Origin: Ruania alkalisoli
GTDB taxonomy: Bacteria; Actinomycetota; Actinomycetes; Actinomycetales; Beutenbergiaceae
Assembly: GCF_014960965.1 (NCBI RefSeq)
Contig: NZ_CP063169.1
Coordinates: 4,311,581 to 4,375,580 of the forward strand
Direction: 5' to 3'
Length of the DNA: 64,000 nucleotides
The translations under genes and the position numbers were made by a program. Under the pieces are notes generated by a model. It saw nothing but the letters and a program-made list of their open reading frames with translations. It made no database searches and had not been told where the DNA came from. Shown one piece after another: positions 17,145 to 25,292 of this stretch. The number at the start of each line of letters is the position of its first letter. The stretch's first letter is position 1.

Positions 17145-19528
17145 GCAGCCCCACCCCGGAGACCGGCTCGCTCACACCGCAGACCAGCGCCACCCCGCTG
17201 GACGGGGCCACCATGATCACCCCCGATCAGGACTTCCACGGTGCCCCCCTGCTCCGGGTAGAACACGCCCTGGAGTCCGGACACGGCGACGTGGTCACCG
17301 CGACGCTGACCGCGACCGGGCAAGGAATCTTCGAAGCCTTCGTCAACGGCACACCCGTGGGTCCAGACGTACTCTCCCCCGGCTGGTCCAGCTACCAATG
17401 GCGGCTGCGCTGGCGTACCTGGGACATCACCGAACTGGTCCCGGACTCAGGACCAGTGGTGGTCGGTGCAGCCCTGGGTAATGGGTGGCACCGCGGCAGG
17501 CTCGGGTTCACCGGCGGCCGTGCCCTCTACGGCGATCAGCTCGCCTTCATGGCCCGCCTCGACGTCACCTTCGCCGACGGGCACGTCCAGACCATCGTGA
17601 CCGACGAGACTTGGCGAGCTGCACCGTCGGCCACCACCGCGAACGACCTCTACGACGGGCAGACGATCGACGCCCGCCGCCACCAACCCGGCTGGAACAC
17701 CACCGGCTTCGACGACACCACCTGGGCAGGCGTGCACGAGGTCGCCTTCGACCCCACCACCCTCACCGCCCCCATCGGACCACCCGTCATCCGGCACGAG
17801 ACCATCCGCCCAGTGCGGATCTGGACCTCCCCCACGGGCAAGACACTGCTGGACTTCGGGCAGAACCTCGTCGGCTGGACCCGGACCACGATCACCGCAC
17901 CAGCCGGCACCGAGATCACCATCCGCCACGCCGAAGTCCTCGAACACGACGAGCTCGGCACCCGGCCACTGCGCACCGCCGAAGCCACCGACCGCTACAT
18001 CACCTCCGGCGCTCAGGACGTCTTCGAACCGACCTTCACCTTCCACGGCTTCCGCTACGCCGAGATCACCGGATGGCCCGACCACCTCACCCACCAACTC
18101 ACCAACGGCGCGATCGAAGCCATCGTCGTCAGCTCCGACCTGGACCGCACCGGCTACTTCGAATGCTCCAATCCCGACCTGAACCAACTCCACGAGAACG
18201 TCCTCTGGTCCCTGCGCGGCAACTTCCTCGACCTGCCCACCGACTGCCCGCAACGCGATGAACGACTCGGCTGGACCGGCGACATCGCCGTCTTCGCGCC
18301 CACCGCCGCCTACCTCTACGACACCCAGGACTTCCTCGCCGACTGGCTCACCGACCTCGCCGCCGAACAACACGCACAGCACGGTCGCGTCCCGCTGGTT
18401 GTGCCCGATGTGTTCCTCGCCGGTCCCACAGACCCGGCCCGTGACCCCGAAAAGGACCGGGCCGTCACGGCGATCTGGGGTGACGCCGCCGTCTGGGTCC
18501 CCTGGACCCTCTACCAGGCCTACGGCAACCCTGACATCCTCAAGGCCCAGTACGACTCCATGACCGCGCACACGCGCGGGGTAGCACGTTGCCTGTCGGA
18601 CACGGGGCGGTGGGATACCGGCTTCCAGTTCGGTGACTGGCTCGACCCCGATGCGCCGGCCGACCAACCCGGCGCCGGAAAGGCCGATGTCGGCGTGGTG
18701 GCGACTGCGTGCGCGTACCGAACGTTCGATCTGATGGCCCAGATCGCGGCCATCCTCGGACACAGCGACGAACCCGAGTTCCGTGTCCTCGCCGAACGCG
18801 CGCTACGAGGCTTCCAGACCCACTACGTCACCGACGACGGGCGCATCCACAGCGACTGCACCACCGTCTACGCCCTGGCGATCGAGTTCGGACTCCTCGA
18901 CGACCAGCAGCGCCACATCGCCGGGGAACGCCTCGCTGAACTGGTGGCCGAATCCGGGTACCGCATCTCCACCGGATTCGCCGGCACACCCGTCATCACC
19001 GCCGCCCTGAGCAGCACCGGTCACACCGAGACCGCCTACCGGCTCCTGCTCGAACGCAAGTGCCCCTCCTGGCTCTACCCCGTCACCATGGGCGCCACCA
19101 CCATCTGGGAACGCTGGAACTCCATGCTCCCCGACGGCACCATCAACCCCGGCACCATGACCAGCTTCAACCACTACGCCCTCGGCGCCGTCGCCCACTG
19201 GCTGCACACCGTCGTCGCAGGCATCACCCCCGCCGAACCCGGCTACTCCCGCATCCGCATCGCCCCCAGGCCCGGCGGAGGCCTCACCTGGGCCAAAGCC
19301 AGCCTGCACACCCCCCACGGCGAGATCCGCACCCACTGGCACCACGACGGCGACCAGTTGATCCTGGAGACCACCATCCCCGAAGGCACCACCGCCGTCG
19401 TAGAACTACCCGGAACCGCCACGGCTACCGTGGGCCCAGGGTGCCATCGATTCACCGCTACGTGCCTGTCGCCCGCGTCGATGGTGGCGAGCACGCCCGC
19501 ACCTCGTGGCGCCGGAGGAGGAACGTGA
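17141..19528 (+). CDS. GH78 alpha-L-rhamnosidase
   Basis: The 795-residue protein has the order expected for bacterial GH78: N-terminal beta-sandwich domains, LLDFGQNLVGWTR at about 235-250, then TDCPQRDERLGWTGDIAVF at about 365-385 containing the catalytic-acid region, and an (alpha/alpha)6 barrel with ATTIWERWNSMLPDGT near 650-665. These enzymes invert alpha-L-rhamnosyl bonds. No signal peptide is present, so it should act on imported oligosaccharides. It overlaps both neighbours by 4 bp, between the importer ATPase and a sulfatase, which is the best hint that the substrate contains rhamnose. Confidence 0.93.
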   Translation: MSSPTPETGSLTPQTSATPLDGATMITPDQDFHGAPLLRVEHALESGHGDVVTATLTATGQGIFEAFVNGTPVGPDVLSPGWSSYQWRLRWRTWDITELVPDSGPVVVGAALGNGWHRGRLGFTGGRALYGDQLAFMARLDVTFADGHVQTIVTDETWRAAPSATTANDLYDGQTIDARRHQPGWNTTGFDDTTWAGVHEVAFDPTTLTAPIGPPVIRHETIRPVRIWTSPTGKTLLDFGQNLVGWTRTTITAPAGTEITIRHAEVLEHDELGTRPLRTAEATDRYITSGAQDVFEPTFTFHGFRYAEITGWPDHLTHQLTNGAIEAIVVSSDLDRTGYFECSNPDLNQLHENVLWSLRGNFLDLPTDCPQRDERLGWTGDIAVFAPTAAYLYDTQDFLADWLTDLAAEQHAQHGRVPLVVPDVFLAGPTDPARDPEKDRAVTAIWGDAAVWVPWTLYQAYGNPDILKAQYDSMTAHTRGVARCLSDTGRWDTGFQFGDWLDPDAPADQPGAGKADVGVVATACAYRTFDLMAQIAAILGHSDEPEFRVLAERALRGFQTHYVTDDGRIHSDCTTVYALAIEFGLLDDQQRHIAGERLAELVAESGYRISTGFAGTPVITAALSSTGHTETAYRLLLERKCPSWLYPVTMGATTIWERWNSMLPDGTINPGTMTSFNHYALGAVAHWLHTVVAGITPAEPGYSRIRIAPRPGGGLTWAKASLHTPHGEIRTHWHHDGDQLILETTIPEGTTAVVELPGTATATVGPGCHRFTATCLSPASMVASTPAPRGAGGGT

Positions 19529-21159
19529 CTACACCGCCCCTACGACGGTCACCGAACATCGTCGTGATTCTCGCTGACGACCTTGGCTACTCCGACATCG
19601 GATGTTACGGATCGGAGATCCGGACACCCCGCCTGGACGCACTGGCTGCGGCCGGGGTGCGCATGTCCCAGTTCTACAACACCGCCCGTTGCTCCCCGGC
19701 GCGCGCGTCGTTGCTCACCGGTCTTCATCCGCACCAGACGGGCATCGGGGTGCTCACCCAGGACGATGGGCCGCTCGGTTATCCCGGGACGCTCAATCAT
19801 CGATGCGTCACGATGGCGGAGATCCTGCGTGACCACGGCTATGCCACCGCCATGTTCGGCAAGTGGCATCTGAGCGGCGATGTTCAGCACCCCAACGACG
19901 CATGGCCCACCCGCCGTGGATTCGATACGTTCTACGGGACCCTGGGAGGCGCAGCAAGCTATTACCAGCCAGTCACCCTCACCCGAGGGGAGTCGGTCGA
20001 ACCTGTGCCCACGGATGGCTTCTATCTCACGTCTGTGCTCGGCGACGAGGCGGCAGCGTTCGTCCGCCGGCACACGGCCAACCAGCCCGACACCCCCTTC
20101 TTCTGCTACCTGCCATTCACCGCACCCCACTGGCCATTGCACGCACCACCGGAGGCGATCGATGGCTATCGGGGGTTCTATGACAAGGGATGGGATCTGC
20201 TCCGCGAGCGCCGATATCGTCGCCTCGTGGCCGAAGGGCTGATCAGCGGCGACTGTCCCCTCACCGATCGCGACGCCGACGTCACCGCGTGGGCGGACAC
20301 TGCCCATCGCGAATGGCAGGCGCTCCGCATGCAGGTGTACGCCGCCCAGGTGGAGCTCATGGATGCTGCGATCGGATCCGTCATCGACGCGATCACCGAA
20401 GCCGGGCAACTGGATGACACGCTGATCCTGTTCCTCTCCGACAACGGTGGGTGCGCTGAGGCGTTCCAGCCAGCCTGGGTGGACGAGATGGACCGTCGAC
20501 CACTCGCCGCTCTCGAGCGGACATCCTCAGGTGAGCGTGTCCGCCTCGGAAACGACCCGTCGATCCCACCTGGACCCCCGGAGACCTTCACCTCCTATGG
20601 CAAGCCGTGGGCCAATCTCTCGAACACTCCGTTCCGGGAGTACAAGCATTGGGTCCACGAGGGAGGCATTGCGACGCCGTTCATCGCGCACTGGCCTTCG
20701 GGCGGCCTGCGACAGCGCATAGACCACACGCCACACTACCTCCCGGACGTCCTGCCCACAGTCCTTGACGTTGTGGGTGCGACGTACCCGGATCGCTATT
20801 CCGGGCGGGACATCCTTCCGCTCGAGGGGATATCGATGATCGGCTCCTGGACCGGATCGGAGCCGATGCGCCAACGCTCAATGTTCTTCGAGCATGAAGG
20901 CAACGGTGCCGTCCGCTCAGGCCGGTGGAAACTGGTGCGCAAGTACGGTCAGGGCTGGGAATTGTATGACCTGAACGTCGACCGGACAGAAGTCCATGAT
21001 CTGGCCGCGCACTATCCTGATCGAGTACGCACCATGTCTGAGGCCTGGCATACCTGGACGGAACGGTGCGGCGTGAAGCCGTGGGCTCCTCTGCACGCTG
21101 CCCGAGCCGCGCGGAGGGACACGGCTGAGCAGATCCGAACGTCCCCGTTGCGCGCCTGA
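19525..21159 (+). CDS. Cysteine-type sulfatase (arylsulfatase A-like)
   Basis: I use the GTG at 19525, which overlaps the rhamnosidase stop (GTGA), giving 544 residues. NIVVILADDLGYSDIGCYGSE carries the metal Asp pair, RCSPARASLLTG (Cys about residue 56) is the formylglycine site, and MFGKWHLSG plus FLSDNGGCAEAF complete the active-site set of the large arylsulfatase group. The start MTTPPLRRSPN has no signal peptide. It is the last gene of the plus-strand importer operon and meets a convergent sulfatase gene with no gap at all. Confidence 0.93.
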   Translation: MTTPPLRRSPNIVVILADDLGYSDIGCYGSEIRTPRLDALAAAGVRMSQFYNTARCSPARASLLTGLHPHQTGIGVLTQDDGPLGYPGTLNHRCVTMAEILRDHGYATAMFGKWHLSGDVQHPNDAWPTRRGFDTFYGTLGGAASYYQPVTLTRGESVEPVPTDGFYLTSVLGDEAAAFVRRHTANQPDTPFFCYLPFTAPHWPLHAPPEAIDGYRGFYDKGWDLLRERRYRRLVAEGLISGDCPLTDRDADVTAWADTAHREWQALRMQVYAAQVELMDAAIGSVIDAITEAGQLDDTLILFLSDNGGCAEAFQPAWVDEMDRRPLAALERTSSGERVRLGNDPSIPPGPPETFTSYGKPWANLSNTPFREYKHWVHEGGIATPFIAHWPSGGLRQRIDHTPHYLPDVLPTVLDVVGATYPDRYSGRDILPLEGISMIGSWTGSEPMRQRSMFFEHEGNGAVRSGRWKLVRKYGQGWELYDLNVDRTEVHDLAAHYPDRVRTMSEAWHTWTERCGVKPWAPLHAARAARRDTAEQIRTSPLRA

Positions 21160-22533
21160 CTACGTCCCCGCGCTCATCAGGGCACCGACGGCCATCCGGT
21201 GCAGTGGGCTGGTGACAGCACCGTCCAGGAGCGGGTCGGCGGTCTCCCGCATCCACTGGTGCAGCTCCTCGAGCAGCACGTCACGCACCGGGGCGTGCTC
21301 CGGATCGTCGGCCAGGTTCTGCTCTTCCTGAGGGTCTACCCTCAGGTCGTACAGCTCGACGGGTGGATGGAAGCTGCGGACCGGCGCACGAGGTGTGGTC
21401 CGGGGCCGCCAGGACTGGGAGGAGTCCATGAATCCCGGTGCTGCGGTGAAGTTGACGATCAGCTTGTGCGTCCGGGTGCGCACGCATCGGCGGGGGTCGT
21501 AGTAGTCGTGGTAGGTCATCTCGCCGTAGACGGCGTCGCGGTCGGGCGTGCGGGAGTCGGCCTCATCGAGGAGCGGGCGCAGGCTCTGTCCGTGGACCCG
21601 GGCGCTGGGTTCGGCACCGACGACCTCGAGCAGGGTGGGGAGCAGATCGATGTGGGAGACGAGCTCGGTGCGGCGCGCCCCACCCGTCCAACCCAGCGTG
21701 GGACCGCGCATGATCCACGCCACCTCGAGGCCCGGGTCGTACACGGTGCACTTGGCCCGGGGAAGCGCGAGGCCGTGATCGGTCGTGAAGATCACGAGCG
21801 TGTTCTCGGTCAGGTTGCGCTGAGCGAGTCCGGCAAGCACCTGACCGACCGCCTCATCGAGATAGCGCACGGCCCCCTGGAGCTCGGCCAGCTCAGTACG
21901 CGTGCTCTCGCCCTCATCAGCGATATAGGCCGGCACATCAACACCGAGGGAGTCATCCGGGTCGATGTGGTCACCGATGAATCCGGTGTACCCAGGTTCG
22001 TCGCGGTGATTCACCGGGAGCCGGTGCGGTTCCACGAATCCGACCTGCAGGTAGAACGGCTGGTTGACCTCGACGAGGCGGTCGAGCTCGGCGCATGCGG
22101 CCGCTGCGACGGCCTCGGCACGATCGGGCGCGCCCGTTCCTTCGACGACGGGAACTGCTCGATCAAAACCGAGACGCGCCGCCATCTGCTCCGGTGTCCG
22201 GCTCGCCAAGGACTCATGCTGCACCCCGAGCAGTGACGTGGTGTACCCGTTCTCGTGCAGCTGCTGAGCGAGGTGGCGTTCGTCCGGGAACAGGTCCCAT
22301 GCGAAGTTCCGGTGCGTCAGTCCCATCACCCCGGCGGAGTGCGGGTAGCGCCCCGTGAACAACGAGGCACGCGCAGGGCTGCACTGCGGCGCTGTGCAGA
22401 AGGCCTGTTCGAAGAGCACACCGTCCGCGGCCAGGGCGTCCAGGTGTGGAGTGTGCACCGTGCGGTGGCCATAGCAGCCAAGGAAGCGACCGAGATCGTG
22501 GCAGTGCAGGAGAAGAATGTTCGGGCGGACCAC
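21160..22533 (-). CDS. Cysteine-type sulfatase (heparan N-sulfatase-like branch)
   Basis: I start at the GTG at 22533, 7-8 bp after GGAGGG; the longer frame to 22623 crosses the promoter. The 457-residue protein opens VVRPNILLLHCHDLGRFLGCYG and has the CSPAR motif (Cys about residue 51). The VMGLTHRNFAWDLFPDERHLAQQL segment recalls the sulfamidase/N-sulfoglucosamine branch, but I would not assign that substrate. It has no signal peptide. It is transcribed alone on the minus strand, divergent from the LacI gene, from a clear promoter. Confidence 0.9.
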   Translation of the reverse strand: MVRPNILLLHCHDLGRFLGCYGHRTVHTPHLDALAADGVLFEQAFCTAPQCSPARASLFTGRYPHSAGVMGLTHRNFAWDLFPDERHLAQQLHENGYTTSLLGVQHESLASRTPEQMAARLGFDRAVPVVEGTGAPDRAEAVAAAACAELDRLVEVNQPFYLQVGFVEPHRLPVNHRDEPGYTGFIGDHIDPDDSLGVDVPAYIADEGESTRTELAELQGAVRYLDEAVGQVLAGLAQRNLTENTLVIFTTDHGLALPRAKCTVYDPGLEVAWIMRGPTLGWTGGARRTELVSHIDLLPTLLEVVGAEPSARVHGQSLRPLLDEADSRTPDRDAVYGEMTYHDYYDPRRCVRTRTHKLIVNFTAAPGFMDSSQSWRPRTTPRAPVRSFHPPVELYDLRVDPQEEQNLADDPEHAPVRDVLLEELHQWMRETADPLLDGAVTSPLHRMAVGALMSAGT

Positions 22534-22562
22534 AGTTGTCCCTCCGCTGTGAAAAAGTTCTT

Positions 22563-22574
22563 TGATACGATTCA
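22563..22574. promoter_or_regulatory. Candidate LacI-type operator TGATACGATTCA
   Basis: A partial dyad around a central CG that matches TGAWWCGAWWCA. It lies just downstream of the minus-strand -10 element, at the expected transcription start of the sulfatase, a good position for repression by the adjacent LacI protein. Confidence 0.55.
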
Positions 22575-22579
22575 CGAAC

Positions 22580-22608
22580 ACGATACGGAGCCGGTGCAGG
22601 AAGGTCAA
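22580..22608 (-). promoter_or_regulatory. Promoter of the divergent sulfatase gene
   Basis: On the minus strand TTGACC (22603-22608) and TATCGT (22580-22585) are separated by exactly 17 bp, close to the housekeeping sigma consensus. Confidence 0.6.
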
Positions 22609-22699
22609 TATTCTGCGGTTCACCTCCCATGATCGACTCGCTGATCCCTCACCAGGGGACCAGATGGAGCTCTGGATCGTGCCAAAATGGGTAAGAATC

Positions 22700-22713
22700 G
22701 AACCGATCGGTTC
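22700..22713. promoter_or_regulatory. Perfect 14-bp palindrome upstream of the LacI gene
   Basis: GAACCGATCGGTTC is a perfect dyad 20 bp before the GTG start of the LacI-family gene. It resembles the AACCGGTT-type half sites of many LacI operators, so it may be an autoregulatory site. Confidence 0.55.
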
Positions 22714-22733
22714 AGCAAGGACGAGGAGAGGGT

Positions 22734-23786
22734 GTGTCGCGAGCCGTGAACCTTCCCACCGAGCCGAATCACCGCCCGACCAGCCGCGACGTCGCGCGCC
22801 TGGCCGGGGTGTCCGTGAGCACTGTCTCGAACGTGCTGAACAGACCCGATCTGGTGACCGACGGCACCCGTGAACGTGTCGAGCACGCGATGCACGAGCT
22901 CCGCTTCGTCCGAAACCGCTCGGCTCGAGAGCTCCGGATGGGGAAGGGGCGGACCATCGGACTCCTCGTCTACGACATCTCCGGCCCGTACTCCATCGCT
23001 GTGGCTCGTGCCGCTGAACGGCACCTGACAGAGGCCGGATACATGGTCATGCTGTGCAGCTCAGATGGACAGCCTGACCGTGAACGACGCCAGCTGTTGG
23101 AGCTCGAGGAGCACGGCGTCAGCGGAATCGTGATCGGCCCCACCAGCCACGATCTCGCTACCGTCGACGAGATCCGTGAGCGTGGAACGCCGGTCGTGCT
23201 GCTGGACCGCGCAAGTCCGGACGGTGAGCACTGCTCGGTCGCAGTCGATGATGTCAAGGGCGCAGAGCAAGCCGGACGGCACCTCCTTGCGCTGGGTCAC
23301 CGTCGGATCGGTCTGGTGAACGGGCCGCACGACCGTCGGCAATGCCACGACCGTCGCCGCGGACTGCACCAGGCTGTCGAGGAAGCAGGGCTCAAGGTCG
23401 ACGCGACTGTTGTCGAGGTGGTCGTGCCGGAGCCAGACGCCGCCGCCGGGGAGGCGTCGGTCGGGGAGGTCATGAAGGGACGTCGGCCTCCAACGGCCGT
23501 CATGTGCATCAACGACCGGCTCGCGCTTGGTGTGCTTCGTGGATTGCAGGAGCGAGGCATTCGGTCGCCGGAGGATGTTGCTGTCGTGGGGTACGACGAC
23601 CTCGAGTTCGCGGCCATGCTGTCACCTCGCCTGACCTCCATCCGCCGCCCGAAAGAGGAGTACGGCCGTCGAGTCGCCGAGCTGCTCCTCGATGAGATCG
23701 AGAACGCGACCACGCACGTGCATCAGCAGATGGTCTTCCAGACCGGACTGGCCGTGCGGGAGTCGAGCGATCTCCCTCGCCCCTAG
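22734..23786 (+). CDS. LacI-family transcriptional regulator
   Basis: A 350-residue regulator. The N-terminal helix-turn-helix reads TSRDVARLAGVSVSTVSNVLNRP (about residues 15-37), followed by a hinge and a periplasmic-binding-like sugar domain (TIGLLVYDISGPYSIAVARAAERHL; VVGYDDLEFAAMLSPRLTSIRRP). The GTG start has a GAGGAGAG site. It lies between two sulfatase units, and candidate operators lie beside both it and the importer operon. I infer that it is the local sugar-responsive repressor of the sulfatase locus. Confidence 0.92.
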   Translation: MSRAVNLPTEPNHRPTSRDVARLAGVSVSTVSNVLNRPDLVTDGTRERVEHAMHELRFVRNRSARELRMGKGRTIGLLVYDISGPYSIAVARAAERHLTEAGYMVMLCSSDGQPDRERRQLLELEEHGVSGIVIGPTSHDLATVDEIRERGTPVVLLDRASPDGEHCSVAVDDVKGAEQAGRHLLALGHRRIGLVNGPHDRRQCHDRRRGLHQAVEEAGLKVDATVVEVVVPEPDAAAGEASVGEVMKGRRPPTAVMCINDRLALGVLRGLQERGIRSPEDVAVVGYDDLEFAAMLSPRLTSIRRPKEEYGRRVAELLLDEIENATTHVHQQMVFQTGLAVRESSDLPRP

Positions 23787-23789
23787 CGC

Positions 23790-23825
23790 ACGTCGCGCCT
23801 CAGGACACCGTCTCAGGCGCGACGT
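23790..23825. terminator. Hairpin after the LacI gene
   Basis: An 11-bp perfect stem (ACGTCGCGCCT / AGGCGCGACGT) with a 14-base loop begins four bases after the LacI stop. There is no T-tract, as is common in actinobacteria. The candidate operator for the next sulfatase begins immediately after it. Confidence 0.55.
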
Positions 23826-23837
23826 TGAATCGAATCA
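23826..23837. promoter_or_regulatory. Candidate LacI-type operator TGAATCGAATCA
   Basis: A near-perfect dyad (one mismatch) around a central CG that matches TGAWWCGAWWCA. It lies 15 bp before the sulfatase start at 23853. Confidence 0.55.
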
Positions 23838-23852
23838 GAGAGGACGGATCGG

Positions 23853-25292
23853 ATGTCCAGGCCCAATGTCGTGTTCATCATGAGCGACGATCACGCGGCA
23901 CACGCGATCTCTGCCTACGGCAGTCGCATCAACCAGACCCCGCACCTGGATCGGCTCGCCCAGGACGGGATGCGCTTCGATGCCGCGTTCTGCACGAACT
24001 CGATCTGCACCCCGAGCCGTGCAGCCGTCCTGACCGGCCAGCACAGCCACGTCAACGGCGTGCGAAGCCAAGGGGACCAGTTGGACGGGCGGCGTCAGAC
24101 CTTCCCGCAACTGTTGCAGGGGTCCGACTATCAGACGGCACTGTTCGGCAAGTGGCACCTGGGGCACGGAGGGAACGCCGATCCGACCGGGTTCGACACG
24201 TGGAGCATCCTCCCCGGCCAAGGGGACTACGTCGACCCGGTACTGATCGAGAACGGCGCCGAACGCCAGCACACCGGCTACGTCACCGACCTGCTCACCG
24301 ACCTGAGCCTGGCGTGGCTCGACCAGCGAGATCAGGATCGACCGTTCCTGCTCTGCCTGCACCACAAGGCACCACACCGCTGGTGGGTGCCCGCTGATCG
24401 GCACGCGGACCTGTACTCCGACGACCGAGAAGAACCGGAGACGCTGGACGACGATTACAGCACCCGCGCCAGCGCCGCTCGCCGGGCACGGATGCGCATC
24501 GATCGGGACCTGACGGTCAAGGATGTGAAGGCCGAACCACCTGCCGACCTCGACGGTGAGGACCGCCGTCGGTGGTTCTACCAGCGGTACATCAAGGACT
24601 ACCTGCGGTGCGTGGCAGCGGTGGACGACAGCGTGGGACGGGTGCTCGACTACCTCGACGCCCACGACCTGACTGAGGACACGATCGTCGTCTACACCTC
24701 CGATCAGGGCTTCTTCCTGGGCGATCACGGCTGGTACGACAAGCGATTCATGTACGACGAGTCGCTGCGGATCCCGCTGCTGATGCGCTATCCGGCCCGT
24801 ATCGCCGCGGGCAGCACGAGCGACGCGCTCGTGCAGAACATCGACTTCGCGCCGACGTTCGCCGAGCTCGCCGGCATCCAACCCAGCGAACCGATGAACG
24901 GCGCGAGCCTGACCCCGATCTTCGACCAGGCTGAGCCTGCCGACTGGCGCGCAGCCGCGTACTACCGCTACTGGGAGCACGACTCCATCCCGCATCGTGT
25001 CGCCGCCCACTGCGGTATCCGTACCCGGACCCACAAGCTCGTCCATTACTACGGCCGGGGGCTCGGGGTCCCGCGAGCGTCGGACACCCCCACCGAACCC
25101 GAGTGGGAGCTCTTCGACCTGGTCGCCGATCCGCACGAGCTACACAACCTCTACGGCCGACCTGGCCACGAGGAACTCACCGCGGAGCTCACGCGCACCC
25201 TGAGCGAGGTCCGTGCGGAGATCGGCGACGACAGCCTGACCCGCCCGATCCCCGGTGCCGCCGCCGACACCTCGGTTCTGGGGGCCCAGTGA
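23853..25292 (+). CDS. Cysteine-type sulfatase
   Basis: A 479-residue S1 sulfatase. NVVFIMSDDHAAHAISAYG provides metal ligands, SICTPSRAAVLTG (Cys about residue 52) is the formylglycine motif, ALFGKWHLGHGG is the conserved Lys/His block, and YTSDQGFFLGDHGWYDKRFMYDESLR is the second metal block seen in the group with iduronate- and choline-sulfatases. No signal peptide. The ATG has an AGAGAGGA ribosome site. It overlaps the next sulfatase gene by one base, so the two are coupled. Confidence 0.92.
   Translation: MSRPNVVFIMSDDHAAHAISAYGSRINQTPHLDRLAQDGMRFDAAFCTNSICTPSRAAVLTGQHSHVNGVRSQGDQLDGRRQTFPQLLQGSDYQTALFGKWHLGHGGNADPTGFDTWSILPGQGDYVDPVLIENGAERQHTGYVTDLLTDLSLAWLDQRDQDRPFLLCLHHKAPHRWWVPADRHADLYSDDREEPETLDDDYSTRASAARRARMRIDRDLTVKDVKAEPPADLDGEDRRRWFYQRYIKDYLRCVAAVDDSVGRVLDYLDAHDLTEDTIVVYTSDQGFFLGDHGWYDKRFMYDESLRIPLLMRYPARIAAGSTSDALVQNIDFAPTFAELAGIQPSEPMNGASLTPIFDQAEPADWRAAAYYRYWEHDSIPHRVAAHCGIRTRTHKLVHYYGRGLGVPRASDTPTEPEWELFDLVADPHELHNLYGRPGHEELTAELTRTLSEVRAEIGDDSLTRPIPGAAADTSVLGAQ

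Noticed and set aside
17447-18763. Long minus-strand frame inside the rhamnosidase gene
   Set aside because: Gly/Val-rich shadow opposite a well-supported GH78 gene.
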